In this document: piece by piece, positions 51,330-59,851 of the stretch | How positions within the stretch are numbered: position 1 is the stretch's first letter | How the letters are laid out: the number at the start of each line of letters is the position of its first letter | NCBI GenBank assembly: GCA_022826345.1 | Contig: JAJDVB010000147.1 | Span: forward strand, 17,377-81,376 | Source of the DNA: Alphaproteobacteria bacterium | Lineage (GTDB): Bacteria > Pseudomonadota > Alphaproteobacteria > UBA828 | DNA: 64,000 nucleotides | Reading direction: 5' to 3' | Position numbers and translations under genes: made by a program | Notes under the pieces: model-generated | What the model was told of the DNA's origin: nothing | Database searches by the model: none | Seen by the model: the letters and a program-made list of their open reading frames with translations, nothing else

Positions 51330-52106
51330 ATGAGCGCGCCGCCTCTGATCGAGATGCGCAACATCTACAAGAGCTTTGGCGGCACCCACGCGGTCGAGGA
51401 TGTCTCGGTCACGGTCCAGGGCGGCGAGGTGCTCGGCGTTGTCGGCCACAACGGGGCCGGCAAGTCGACGCTCATCAAGATTCTCGCCGGCGCCTACCGC
51501 ATGGATAGTGGCGAGATCTACATGCAGGGCGAGAAGGTATCGATCCACAACCCCCGCGATGCCAGGGACCTCGGCATCGAGACGCTCTATCAGGACCTGG
51601 CGCTCGCCGACCATCTGGACGCGGTCGCCAACCTGTTTCTCGGCCGCGAGATCATGACCCGCTGGGCGACCCTCGACGGCAATGCCATGGAGAAGGCCAC
51701 ACGCGAGGTCATCGCCCGCATCAACCCCAACTTCGTCAACCTGCGCGAGCCGGTGCAGCGGCTCTCCGGCGGCCAGCGGCAGTCGGTGGCCATCGGGCGG
51801 GCGCTCTATTTCGACACCAAGGTCCTCATCATGGACGAGCCGACCGCTGCGTTGGGGCACCGCGAGACCGCGGTCTTCAAGGAGCTGGTGATCCGGCTCA
51901 AGTCCGAGGGGATCGGCATGGTCCTGATCTCCCACGACATCCACGACGTGTTCGATCTGTCGGACCGGATCACGGTGATGACCAACGGCCGCCAGATCGG
52001 CACCCACCGCACCGCCGAGGTCACCAAGGACCAGGTGTTGAGCATGATCATCCTCGGTAAGCAGCCCGGCGAAGAGACCGCCGAGGACATCGCGACGTTG
52101 CACTGA
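51330..52106 (+). CDS. Sugar-type ABC transporter ATPase (single-domain, FrcA-like), no partner genes nearby
   Basis: A 258-residue ATPase of the CUT2/ribose class but with one ATP domain, as in fructose FrcA. Motifs are [20 protein letters not shown] (Walker A), [20 protein letters not shown] (Q-loop), [19 protein letters not shown] (signature), [19 protein letters not shown] (Walker B) and [20 protein letters not shown] (H-loop). The start [11 protein letters not shown] at 51330 follows CAGGGGGATGCG. Such ATPases are normally encoded with a permease and a periplasmic binding protein; here the flanks are a TPR gene and aspS, so the partners must be elsewhere. Confidence 0.88.
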   Translation: MSAPPLIEMRNIYKSFGGTHAVEDVSVTVQGGEVLGVVGHNGAGKSTLIKILAGAYRMDSGEIYMQGEKVSIHNPRDARDLGIETLYQDLALADHLDAVANLFLGREIMTRWATLDGNAMEKATREVIARINPNFVNLREPVQRLSGGQRQSVAIGRALYFDTKVLIMDEPTAALGHRETAVFKELVIRLKSEGIGMVLISHDIHDVFDLSDRITVMTNGRQIGTHRTAEVTKDQVLSMIILGKQPGEETAEDIATLH

Positions 52107-52245
52107 GGTGATTTAGTCGGCGCCGTGTCGTCGGGCCGGGGCCGCGCTTGACAAGGCGTCCGGTTCCGTGCGCTTTTCCGGCCCGGCTCGGCAGGTTCCG
52201 GGCACCACGCTCCACTCCGCTCCACGCTCCACAGGGCCTCCCGCC

Positions 52246-54042
52246 ATGCATCGATTTCGAACGCATACCTGCGGCGCGCTCAGGCCGTCCGATGTCGGCT
52301 CGACCGTGCGCCTTTCCGGCTGGGTCCATCGTGTGCGCGATCACGGCCACCTCGTCTTCGTGAACCTGCGCGACCACTACGGCATCACCCAGTGCGTTGC
52401 CGAGACCGGCGAGCCGCTCTTTGACGCGGTGACGGCACTGAAGCCCGAGACGGTGGTGACGCTGACCGGCCCCGTGGTGACGCGCGACGAAGAGACCGTG
52501 AATCCCAAGATCCCCACCGGCGAGGTCGAGGTGCGGATCGCGGAGCTCAAGGTGCAGAACGCGGCCGAGACTCTGCCGCTGCCCGTGCATGGCGAGCACG
52601 ACTACGGCGAGGAGGTGCGGCTCCGCTACCGCTTCCTCGATCTCAGGCGCGAGCGCATGCACCAGAACATGGTGCGCCGCAGCGCCATCGTTGCCAGCAT
52701 CCGCCGGCACATGGTGGATCAAGGTTTTATGGAGTGTCACACGCCGATCCTGACCGCGAGCTCGCCCGAGGGCGCGCGTGACTTCCTGGTGCCGAGCCGG
52801 CTGCATCCCGGAACCTTCTACGCGCTGCCGCAGGCACCGCAGCAGTTCAAGCAGCTGGTCATGGCCTCAGGCTTCGACCGCTACTTCCAGATCGCGCCCT
52901 GCTTTCGCGACGAGGATGCGCGCGCCGACCGCTCGCCCGGCGAGTTCTACCAGCTCGACGTCGAGATGGCGTTCGTCGAGCAGGAGGACGTGTTCGATGC
53001 GCTGGAGCCGGTGATGCACGGCGTCTTCACGGAGTTCACCGAGCGCGCGGTCACCAAACCGCCGTTCCCGCGCTTCGCGTACAAGGACGCGATGCTGCGC
53101 TTCGGCACTGATAAACCCGACCTGCGCATCCCCATCGAGATCGTCGACCTCACCGAGCAGTTCGGGCGTGAGGAGGTCACCTTCAAGGCCTTCAAGGGGA
53201 CGATCGCCAAGGGCGGCGTCGTGCGCGGCATCCCGGTGAAGGGAATCGCCGGCCGGCCGCGCAGCTTCTTCGACCGGATGATCGAGTTCGCCCAGAGCCT
53301 GGGCGCGCCCGGCCTCGGCTACATCACCTTTGCCGAGGGCGCGGGCAAGGGGCCGATCGCGAAGTTCGTGCCGGACGCGGTGCAGGAGGAGATACGCTCG
53401 ATCGCGGGCCTCGGGGACGGCGATGCGGTCTTCCTGAGCTGCGACAAGCCGGACGCTGCCGCACGCTATGCCGGCGCCGTGCGCTTGGAGCTCGGCAAGC
53501 GGCTCGACCTGATCGACGAGGACAGGTTCGCCTTCTGCTGGATCGTCGACTACCCGATGTTCGAGCGCGACGAGGAGACCGGCGCCATCGGCTTCAGCCA
53601 CAATCCCTTCTCCATGCCGCAAGGCGGGATGGAGGCGCTGGAGAGCGACGATCCGCTCAGCGTGCTCGCCTACCAGTACGACATCGTCTGCAACGGCGTG
53701 GAGCTATCCAGCGGCGCAATCCGCAATCACCAGCCCGACCTGATGGTCAAGGCGTTCCAGATTGCGGGCTATGGCGAGGACGAGGTGAAGCGCCGCTTCG
53801 GCGCGCTCTACCACGCCTTCCAGTACGGCGCGCCGCCCCACGGCGGCATCGCGCCGGGAATCGACCGGATCGTCATGCTGCTCTCGGACGAGCCCAACAT
53901 CCGCGAGGTCATCATGTTCCCGCTCAACCAGACCGCACAGGACCTGATGATGGGGGCGCCCGCGACCGTGCCCGACAAGCACCTCAAGGAGCTGAGCCTC
54001 AAGCTCGACCTGCCGCCCAAGCGGGAGACGGAAGATGAGTAA
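52246..54042 (+). CDS. aspS: Aspartyl-tRNA synthetase
   Basis: Class IIb synthetase of 598 residues. The N-terminal OB fold has [20 protein letters not shown]. Motif 2 is [20 protein letters not shown] with [10 protein letters not shown], and the flipping loop [16 protein letters not shown] is present. The bacterial insertion (GAD) domain lies in the middle, and motif 3 is [20 protein letters not shown]. Bacterial AspRS in organisms that use GatCAB often also charges tRNA-Asn, which cannot be decided here. The start [12 protein letters not shown] at 52246 fits the family; upstream codons read into the leader. Confidence 0.97.
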   Translation: MHRFRTHTCGALRPSDVGSTVRLSGWVHRVRDHGHLVFVNLRDHYGITQCVAETGEPLFDAVTALKPETVVTLTGPVVTRDEETVNPKIPTGEVEVRIAELKVQNAAETLPLPVHGEHDYGEEVRLRYRFLDLRRERMHQNMVRRSAIVASIRRHMVDQGFMECHTPILTASSPEGARDFLVPSRLHPGTFYALPQAPQQFKQLVMASGFDRYFQIAPCFRDEDARADRSPGEFYQLDVEMAFVEQEDVFDALEPVMHGVFTEFTERAVTKPPFPRFAYKDAMLRFGTDKPDLRIPIEIVDLTEQFGREEVTFKAFKGTIAKGGVVRGIPVKGIAGRPRSFFDRMIEFAQSLGAPGLGYITFAEGAGKGPIAKFVPDAVQEEIRSIAGLGDGDAVFLSCDKPDAAARYAGAVRLELGKRLDLIDEDRFAFCWIVDYPMFERDEETGAIGFSHNPFSMPQGGMEALESDDPLSVLAYQYDIVCNGVELSSGAIRNHQPDLMVKAFQIAGYGEDEVKRRFGALYHAFQYGAPPHGGIAPGIDRIVMLLSDEPNIREVIMFPLNQTAQDLMMGAPATVPDKHLKELSLKLDLPPKRETEDE

Positions 54043-54235
54043 CGAAGTGAAGAAAAACGATTTGCCTGGTCTGCCCAAGACGCCGGGCGACGTTCAGCGG
54101 CCGCCCGCGAATGAGACCAACGTCGCTCGCCAGGAGGCGCTGGCCGAAGAGATCATGCGCGACGATCGCGAGGTGCTGCAATCGTTGGCCAGTTCAGCGA
54201 CAACAACCCCGGGAAGCACGCGTAGACGCCCATAA
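54035..54235 (+). CDS. Small hypothetical protein downstream of aspS
   Basis: A 66-residue hydrophilic protein, [20 protein letters not shown] then [20 protein letters not shown] and [12 protein letters not shown]. It overlaps the end of aspS by 8 bases (ATGAGTAA) and appears translated from within it. The first 50 residues look like a genuine compact protein with a Pro-rich start and a charged helix. The last 16 ([14 protein letters not shown]) look unlike the rest and coincide with the start of the AT-richer region, so the native 3' end may have been replaced. Function unknown. Confidence 0.5.
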   Translation: MSNEVKKNDLPGLPKTPGDVQRPPANETNVARQEALAEEIMRDDREVLQSLASSATTTPGSTRRRP

Positions 54236-54480
54236 GTGCGTGGTCGTAGTTGACAGCTACGACTTCATCGACGGCGCTTGACACACGAGGCGGTTCGCGG
54301 GCCACTTGTTTTTGACGGATAACACTTGCAACTCCGCCACCAGTTCTTTGGGTGCAATCGAATTTGTGAAGGGCGCCTCTATCGCCCGCATCGACGTGAT
54401 CGGGCTCGCCAAGCAAGGTTAATTTCAACTATTGAATGAACCGACTACCCTTTCGTTAGAATTGCTAGAGATGTCAAACA
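54236..54480. other. AT-richer non-coding junction before the cyclase-like gene
   Basis: This stretch has clearly lower G+C than the window average and no gene I can support. It marks the transition from aspS into the AT-rich patch. The last 60 bases (ACTACCC, TTTCGTTAGAATTG, then AATG) are very AT-rich and should contain the promoter for the gene at 54481. A tRNA, integrase or obvious att repeat was not found. Confidence 0.5.
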
Positions 54481-55353
54481 ATGAAAGAAGATCGGTTTAC
54501 GTTTGAACGCGGCCGTGGAGTCGTTTGGGTTTGTGATGTTCACAATTCGTCCAAATGTCTTAACGACAATAAGTTAGCGCTAGACATTGAGGCATATTTG
54601 CCTCGACTGCATTGGCTAGCAAAAATTGCTGTGAGCCTGGCCGACGGCCAATTTGTGAAATGGACGGGAGATGGATTTTTGGCATGGTTTCCAATTGAGT
54701 TACACAGAGAGCTTGGCTCCCGTTCTCCCAAAGTAATTCAAATGATATGGCACCTTTCTGCGATTAACAACATTACTGGACTTGGGATTGAGGGTGAAAC
54801 TAGGTTTCGCCTCAGACACGGGCTGACTATGGAGCACGACGCACTAATAACTAAAGTCTTTGATGGAAAAGCAGACTATTTTGACCTCATTGGCAGATCA
54901 GTTGTTCTCGCATTTCGTCTGTCTAGCATTTCAGCGAACTTTCCTGGCATCGTAACCCAAAGAGAAATCGTAGAGGCAACCGCTAAGGAAAACGTCGCGA
55001 AGATCAAATTCAGAAAGCTCAGCCTAACTGAAGACGACAGGCTGAAGCACTTTAAGGGCGAACGATGGGGAACAACAAACTTATTCGCATCAGCAGAGAA
55101 AAAACCACGCGTTAGAACTAAGTCCGCTGTGTTACGTTCTGCCAAGAAAACAATCGCAGATATTGAAAGCCCTAAGACTACCTCAGCGGAATCTGTCATT
55201 GTGGCACAACAACTTGTAGCGCATTTGCAGACAGGGCCGCAATGGGCGCGGGAGGTGCTAGAAGACTACACGGAGTTCTTACAGGAAGACATGCTGGGAA
55301 CAATAAAGAAGCTGGTAATAGAGCTTGAAGAGGCTAAAGAAACGCTTGCCTAA
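54481..55353 (+). CDS. Class III nucleotide cyclase-like protein in an AT-rich island
   Basis: A 290-residue protein with a class III (adenylate/guanylate) cyclase homology domain in residues 1-165. First metal Asp: D19 in VVWVCDVHNSSK; base-recognition Lys K60 and second metal Asp D64 in FVKWTGDGFLAWFP. Next is RLRHGLTMEHD, then base-contact Asp D135 and transition-state Arg R146 in DYFDLIGRSVVLAFRL. The usual transition-state Asn is Val142. The C-terminal half is charged and helical without a recognised domain. The gene is far more AT-rich than its neighbours, uses codons rare in the window, and has no operon partner. Diverged stand-alone cyclases of this size occur in Pycsar antiphage systems; that link is inference. 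Confidence 0.72.
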   Translation: MKEDRFTFERGRGVVWVCDVHNSSKCLNDNKLALDIEAYLPRLHWLAKIAVSLADGQFVKWTGDGFLAWFPIELHRELGSRSPKVIQMIWHLSAINNITGLGIEGETRFRLRHGLTMEHDALITKVFDGKADYFDLIGRSVVLAFRLSSISANFPGIVTQREIVEATAKENVAKIKFRKLSLTEDDRLKHFKGERWGTTNLFASAEKKPRVRTKSAVLRSAKKTIADIESPKTTSAESVIVAQQLVAHLQTGPQWAREVLEDYTEFLQEDMLGTIKKLVIELEEAKETLA

Positions 55354-55553
55354 CAACTATTGTAATGTTGTCAAATGTGCGAACAACGGTCGAAGGAAGG
55401 CGAATGATAAAATAGCTCAACGTCCCGTATTGGTTGAATGAGAAGTCTCTCTACTTTACTGATCGATCTGAAAGGGGGTGGCCCCAATAGTCGATGCGTT
55501 GAGAAGAAGAACGGCGGGAACCGTCGAGAAATAATGAGGCGGCGTTTTCCCCC

Positions 55554-55877
55554 TCAATGCTGTGGGTTGAAGTGCAGGGGGTCGCAGGCTTCGATGACCT
55601 CGCGGCGCTTGTAGAGCTCCACGAGGTTTGAAACCTCGATGAGCGAGAGGGTGAGCAGGTAGAGGCGGTGCGCCGGCGCCGGCCTGTTGTCGCTTGGGAC
55701 GCCATCCAGATAGGCGATGATGTCCTCCATGCGCGGCATCACCGCGTCGTAGAGGGCGCGGAGCTCCTCCATCGAGGACTCGGTTTTCTTCGCCGTGCGC
55801 GCGCGCTCGGATTCCAGCGCCCAGTTGAGCCAGGGCGCGAGATCCTCGAACCCATCCGGTAGCGCGGCGTCAGCCAT
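55554..55877 (-). CDS. Hypothetical protein paired with the Rieske oxygenase
   Basis: A 107-residue all-helical protein, MADAALPDGFEDLAPWLNWA, then MEELRALYDAVMPRMEDIIA, YLDGVPSDNRP and LYLLTLSLIEVSNLVELYKR. It starts 31 bases after the end of the Rieske oxygenase gene on the same strand and is probably translated with it. Its high G+C (normal for the window) marks the end of the AT-rich patch. No catalytic or cofactor motif is visible. It may be an accessory or stabilising partner of the oxygenase. Confidence 0.65.
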   Translation of the reverse strand: MADAALPDGFEDLAPWLNWALESERARTAKKTESSMEELRALYDAVMPRMEDIIAYLDGVPSDNRPAPAHRLYLLTLSLIEVSNLVELYKRREVIEACDPLHFNPQH

Positions 55878-55908
55878 TGCGTGCGTTCCTTCCCCCCGGC
55901 CGGCCCGC

Positions 55909-57099
55909 TCACGCGTTCCGGTAGAACCCGCAGTGATCCTCCAGCACCTTGTGGAAGTAGCGGATCGGCGCCTCGTCGTCCTGCAGGATCACGTGTGACT
56001 TCGCGCGCGACGCGAGGCCCGCGTGCACGTTCTGATGCGCGACCTGGTCCTCCTGCAGCGTGTCGCGGATGAGACACTTGAAGTACTCCTGCTGGAAGCG
56101 CTCACGCGTGTCCGCGGGCTTCCTGAAGTGCATGCGGATTTCCCAAGTCGTGCGGTCGACGGCGAGCGGCCAGAAGTTGTAGCTGACGTAGCTTGTCGTG
56201 TTGCCGACGTTGAACAGCAGAATCACGAAATTCGGGAACAGCACGAAGAAGTCGAACTCGCCGATCATCTGCGGGATGCGGGTGACGGGGGCGCCATCCT
56301 CGGCGGCGAAGACGATGCTCTCCAGCGGCGTGAGCTTGTGGGTCGGGTCGTACTCGCACGACCAGACGGAGTGGTAGTTGTAGAGATTGACGTCCTGGAA
56401 GCGGCAATGCCCCTTGTCGTTCATCAGGAAGGCGTCGCCCAGAATGCGGCGGTGCTGGAAGGGCAGGTGATAGAGCTCGTTCTGCGCATCGAGCCCGACC
56501 TTCCAGTTGGCGCGCTCCTCCACCAGATAGGTCTGCATCAGCGGCATCTCGTGGAAGGGGCAGCCGTCGAGCTGGTCGGCGACGCCGCCGAGATACTCCC
56601 TCAGCGTTTCCGCCGGCTCAGAGCCCAGGTGGACGAAGACGAAGCCCTCCCAGAAATCCGTGTTGACCGGCGTGAGTCCGTGGTCGCGCTTGTCGAAATC
56701 GAAAAAGTTTTCCTCGTCGGGCACGCGGATCAGCGCGCCGGTGTCGCTGTAGACCCAGTTGTGGAAATGGCAGTAGACGCTGCCGGGGCAGGTGCCGCGC
56801 TCGTCCAGCACCAGCGTGTTGCCGCGGTGCGAGCAGACGTTGAAGAAGCCGCGCACGACGCCGTCCGAGCCCCGGATGATCAGCACGGAGGTCTTGCAGA
56901 TGGCGATGTCGCGCACGAAGTAGTCGCCCGGGTTGGGGATTTCGTCGACCCGGCCGACGTTGATCCAGCATCGGCGGAAGATGCGCTCGCGCTCGAGCTC
57001 GTAATGCTCGTCGGAGACGTAGGGTTCCGTGGGCACCGGCTCCGTACCCAAGTCCGGGTACTTCTCCGCCCACTGCTTCTCGCGCATCACGGTCTTCAT
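55909..57099 (-). CDS. Rieske non-heme iron oxygenase, alpha subunit, with bridging Glu
   Basis: A 396-residue oxygenase. The Rieske [2Fe-2S] ligands are C89/H91 (NVCSHRGN) and C110/H113 (YCHFHNW). The mononuclear Fe ligands H211 and H216 are in NELYHLPFQH, with the third ligand Asp probably in RDTLQEDQVAHQNVHAG. The residue linking the two metals is Glu208 where ring-hydroxylating dioxygenases have Asp; the carnitine monooxygenase CntA is known for the same swap. The start MKTVMREKQWAEKYPDLG at 57099 follows a purine tract that includes eight Gs. Divergent from an NTF2-like gene that could be a small subunit. The substrate is unknown. Confidence 0.88.
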   Translation of the reverse strand: MKTVMREKQWAEKYPDLGTEPVPTEPYVSDEHYELERERIFRRCWINVGRVDEIPNPGDYFVRDIAICKTSVLIIRGSDGVVRGFFNVCSHRGNTLVLDERGTCPGSVYCHFHNWVYSDTGALIRVPDEENFFDFDKRDHGLTPVNTDFWEGFVFVHLGSEPAETLREYLGGVADQLDGCPFHEMPLMQTYLVEERANWKVGLDAQNELYHLPFQHRRILGDAFLMNDKGHCRFQDVNLYNYHSVWSCEYDPTHKLTPLESIVFAAEDGAPVTRIPQMIGEFDFFVLFPNFVILLFNVGNTTSYVSYNFWPLAVDRTTWEIRMHFRKPADTRERFQQEYFKCLIRDTLQEDQVAHQNVHAGLASRAKSHVILQDDEAPIRYFHKVLEDHCGFYRNA

Positions 57100-57296
57100 C
57101 GGCCCCCCCCTCTCGCGCGGCCCGCGCGGCACCCGATCGCGTCTCGCCATCGCGCACCGCAACGGTAGCACGGCGCGGCGCGGCCGCGCAGCAACCGCTT
57201 CCCATTGGGCTCTTGTAGGCAAGCGCAAAAGCCTATACGGGGTCCGTAGCCGGCGGAACCGGCCGAGGGGCCGCAAGGGAGCGGGAGGGAGCACGA

Positions 57297-57671
57297 ATGA
57301 GCAACAGCTACCAAGAGATCACCGACGTGGTGCAGGTCTATTTCGACGGGCTTTACGAGTGCGACACCGAGAAGCTCGCCACGATCTTTCACCCGTCCAG
57401 CCGCCTCTTTGCGAACATGGACGGCGAATTCGTCGACTGGCCGCGCGAGGAATGGTTCGAGATCGTGAGGGGCCGCGTGCCGCCGGCGTCAACGGGGCAG
57501 GCGCGCTTCGACAAGATCCTCTCCATCGACATGTCGGACGAGAACACCGCCGTCGTGACCTGTGAGTGCGCGATTCACCCGCGCTACTTCACGGACTTCC
57601 TGAGCCTGGTCAGGATCGACGGCGAGTGGAAGATCGTCTCGAAGTCGTTCCGCTTCGACGTGCACGAGTAG
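57297..57671 (+). CDS. NTF2-like (SnoaL/lumazine-binding-type) protein
   Basis: A 124-residue protein with the NTF2-like fold: EITDVVQVYFDGLYECDTEK, LATIFHPSSRLFANMDGEFV, DWPREEWFEIVRGRVPP and the terminal SLVRIDGEWKIVSKSFRFDV. Members of this group often act as small hydrolases, isomerases or unassigned ligand binders. It is divergent from the Rieske oxygenase with a shared 197-base promoter region, so the two may be coregulated. Oxygenase beta subunits have the same fold but are larger (about 160-190 residues), so I do not call it one. Confidence 0.75.
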   Translation: MSNSYQEITDVVQVYFDGLYECDTEKLATIFHPSSRLFANMDGEFVDWPREEWFEIVRGRVPPASTGQARFDKILSIDMSDENTAVVTCECAIHPRYFTDFLSLVRIDGEWKIVSKSFRFDVHE

Positions 57672-57701
57672 CGCTGCGGCGAGGGGGCAAATCGTCCCGC
57701 G

Positions 57702-57929
57702 TCACTGCGCGAGATTCTTGTAAAGCGAAGCGTAGCGGGCGTGGCTCTTCTGGTACGCGCTCATCACGTGCGGTCTGGCTGAGCTTTGCCGGCGCTGCTC
57801 GATTAGCGCCTTGATCGCCTCTTCGACGAGGCTCCGGATTGGTCGGCGCTCCTGCTCCGCCAGCCTCCGCAAGTCGGCGAGCAGCGCACCGTCCATCTGT
57901 GCGGTGAGTTTCTCTCGCGTCTTTGGCAT
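57702..57929 (-). CDS. Ribbon-helix-helix DNA-binding protein (antitoxin-like)
   Basis: A 75-residue protein with an N-terminal ribbon-helix-helix: KLTAQMDGALLADLRRLAEQ followed by RRPIRSLVEEAIKALIEQRR. A short helix-rich tail ends SHARYASLYKNLAQ. The pattern matches CopG/Arc-type antitoxins or repressors. No toxin gene adjoins it; upstream (17 bases) on the same strand is a HAD hydrolase, with which it seems cotranscribed. It may be an orphan antitoxin or a local repressor. Confidence 0.65.
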   Translation of the reverse strand: MPKTREKLTAQMDGALLADLRRLAEQERRPIRSLVEEAIKALIEQRRQSSARPHVMSAYQKSHARYASLYKNLAQ

Positions 57930-57945
57930 GGCGAGGCCGCAGCGC

Positions 57946-58647
57946 TCAGTCGCCGTCCGCGCGGTGCCAGGCAGCGAGGGAGGCGAGGTCGGTGAAGGTG
58001 ATGTCCGGCTCCACGTCGACCGGCGGCGTGGCGCCGCCGGGGCGGCCTGCGCGGCGGTCGATCCAGCAGGTGGCCAAGCCCGCCGCGCGGCCCGGCACGA
58101 CGTCGTGGAACAGGCTCTGGGCCACGTGGAGCACCTCGCCGGGCGCGATCCCTTCGTCCCCAAGCAACGCCTTGGCACGCTCGAAGTGCGCGGGCGCGGG
58201 CTTGTAGCTCCCGACATCCTCGGCTGTGACGACAGCGTGGAAGGGATCGCCCAGGCGCCTTGCGCTGTCTGCAAAGGACGCGCGGTCCACGTTCGAAAGC
58301 ACCATCAGCAAGCCGTGCTCGCGCAGGTAGGCGAGGGCCTCGACCGAATCGGGGAAAGGCGGCCAGTCGGCGATCGAGGCACCGAAAGCGGCGGCCTGCT
58401 CGTTGGTCGCAGCCTGCCCGAAGTCGGTCGCGATCGCCTTGCAGGCGTGACTCAACACCTCGGGGTAGCGCATGGCCGGGTTCTGCTCCTGGATCGTGTG
58501 CTCGTGCCGGGCGAAGGCGGCGAGCAGTGCGTCGTCGTCGCCGTCGATCCCTGCGAGCGTGCGGAGCGCCCGGAGCATCCCTTGCTCCCAGTCGATCAGG
58601 GTACCGTAGCAATCGAAGGTGAAGGCGCGAAAGGCGCTCGGCGTCAT
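57946..58647 (-). CDS. HAD-superfamily hydrolase, haloacid dehalogenase type II
   Basis: A 233-residue HAD hydrolase. Motif I is FRAFTFDCYGTLIDWEQG (Asp nucleophile in DCYGTL, typical of the L-2-haloacid dehalogenase group). Motif II is LLMVLSNVDRASF (Ser/Thr position), motif III Lys lies in EDVGSYKPAPAHFERAKALL, and motif IV is AQSLFHDVVPGRAAGLATCW with His-Asp where many HADs have GDS. Catalysis could be dehalogenation or phosphate release; the sequence does not distinguish. It is followed closely by the ribbon-helix-helix gene. Confidence 0.85.
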   Translation of the reverse strand: MTPSAFRAFTFDCYGTLIDWEQGMLRALRTLAGIDGDDDALLAAFARHEHTIQEQNPAMRYPEVLSHACKAIATDFGQAATNEQAAAFGASIADWPPFPDSVEALAYLREHGLLMVLSNVDRASFADSARRLGDPFHAVVTAEDVGSYKPAPAHFERAKALLGDEGIAPGEVLHVAQSLFHDVVPGRAAGLATCWIDRRAGRPGGATPPVDVEPDITFTDLASLAAWHRADGD

Positions 58648-58722
58648 CGTGTCATCCTGCGGTTCGGTAGGAGAAAGGTGCGGGTAGACGGGCGCAAACG
58701 TAACGGGTTCGCAGCGCGCGGG

Positions 58723-59655
58723 CTACTCCGCGAGCGCAAAGGCGGCGCGCAAGATGTTGCCGAAGCCCGAGTGACCTGCTGCGTCGACTCCCTCGCTGGC
58801 CGCGGCCGGATACGGCCCGCCAAGGTGTTTCGCGAAGAAGGCAAGCATGCGCGCCTGCGAATCTCGCCGAGCCGTAGGGTTGCCTGCCACCGTGTGGAAG
58901 CGGCTGTTCATGCCCTCAACGTAATAGGGCCCCCGCATGGGAAGGTCGAAGGAATGGTGCGCGTCCGGATAGACCACCAGTTCCATGTCGGGCGCCGCTA
59001 TCTCGGCAAGCGAGTGCATGGCGATACACCGCGACGCAGGCGTCCAGTCGTCTTTCTCGCCGATCAGAACGAGGAAGGGGCGCGCCAGCTCGAAGGCCCT
59101 AGGGCCCTCGCACCAGGGATAATAGGCGACGAGCGCCGCGTAGGATCCGCGCCCCTCTCTGGTGCGGGAATCGATTGTCGATCCCAGCGCCAGCCGTAGC
59201 GCGGTGCCGCCGCCAAGGGATTGGCCGACAAAGCCGACGCGGCCGGCATCCACGAACGGCAGCGATGCCAGATGGTCGAAAGCGGCATGGGCGTCACTGA
59301 CCTGCAAGGGGTAGTACTTGCCGTCGGTCTGGCAACCATCGGTAATGCGCCGTGCCCCGAAGCTGTCGACGATGAGCGTGACGTAGCCGTAGTCGTTCAG
59401 CAGAGCGGCATGGCCGTTCAAGCCACGCCAGACCGTCTGATGCGATGTGTTCCTCTCGGTCCCGCTGCAGCCGTGCGTCAGGACAACGGTGGGGAAGGGG
59501 CCGTCGCCTTCGGGCTTGGCGAGCCAGGATGCAAAATTCTCTCCCTTGTCGGTGACAAGCGAGGTCATCGTTCCCGACGTCTGACACGCCGCGAGGCCCA
59601 TCACCAGAGCCACAGCCAAGGTGCCTAGCAAGCCGAGTCTCTTGGTGATGTTCAT
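58723..59655 (-). CDS. Dienelactone-hydrolase-like lipoprotein
   Basis: A 310-residue alpha/beta-hydrolase anchored as a lipoprotein: signal LGLLGTLAVALVMGLAAC (lipobox Cys at about residue 28). Motifs are TVVLTHGCSGTERN (oxyanion HG), the nucleophile elbow VGFVGQSLGGGTALRLALGS, the acid in VLIGEKDDWTPASRC and the catalytic His in YPDAHHSFDLP. This fits the dienelactone hydrolase family, acting at the cell envelope. The start MNITKRLG at 59655 places the signal sequence normally; the ATG at 59673 adds six residues. Confidence 0.85.
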   Translation of the reverse strand: MNITKRLGLLGTLAVALVMGLAACQTSGTMTSLVTDKGENFASWLAKPEGDGPFPTVVLTHGCSGTERNTSHQTVWRGLNGHAALLNDYGYVTLIVDSFGARRITDGCQTDGKYYPLQVSDAHAAFDHLASLPFVDAGRVGFVGQSLGGGTALRLALGSTIDSRTREGRGSYAALVAYYPWCEGPRAFELARPFLVLIGEKDDWTPASRCIAMHSLAEIAAPDMELVVYPDAHHSFDLPMRGPYYVEGMNSRFHTVAGNPTARRDSQARMLAFFAKHLGGPYPAAASEGVDAAGHSGFGNILRAAFALAE

Positions 59656-59786
59656 CGGTGTGCCTCTGCTCAAGCCTCCTAATGGTGCCGCCGACGACTG
59701 CTTCGGTGTTCAATTCTGATATATCGTTGTCACTCAGTCCGCTTGACGGCCCCGGCAAAGGGCGCTGCAATAGGCGGGGGAAAGAA

Positions 59787-59813
59787 GGGGAGTGCGCATT
59801 GCACGCACTCCCC
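59787..59813 (-). terminator. Rho-independent terminator of nrdJ
   Basis: Perfect 10-bp arms, GGGGAGTGCG and CGCACTCCCC, enclose a 7-base loop. Read on the minus strand the stem is followed by TTCTTT. It lies 39 bases beyond the nrdJ stop and before the lipoprotein gene of the same strand. Confidence 0.8.
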
Positions 59814-59851
59814 AGTGCCAGTGGTTCATGACCGCGGGAGATGGACGGTCG

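Noticed and set aside
54153..54428. A 91-codon minus-strand frame next to aspS
   Set aside because: No recognisable protein pattern or ribosome site, and it crosses both the small gene at 54035 and the non-coding junction.
54236..55553. A complete Pycsar or CBASS operon around the cyclase-like gene
   Set aside because: No TIR, transmembrane, nuclease or phospholipase effector gene adjoins it; only the cyclase-like gene is present, so a full system cannot be claimed.
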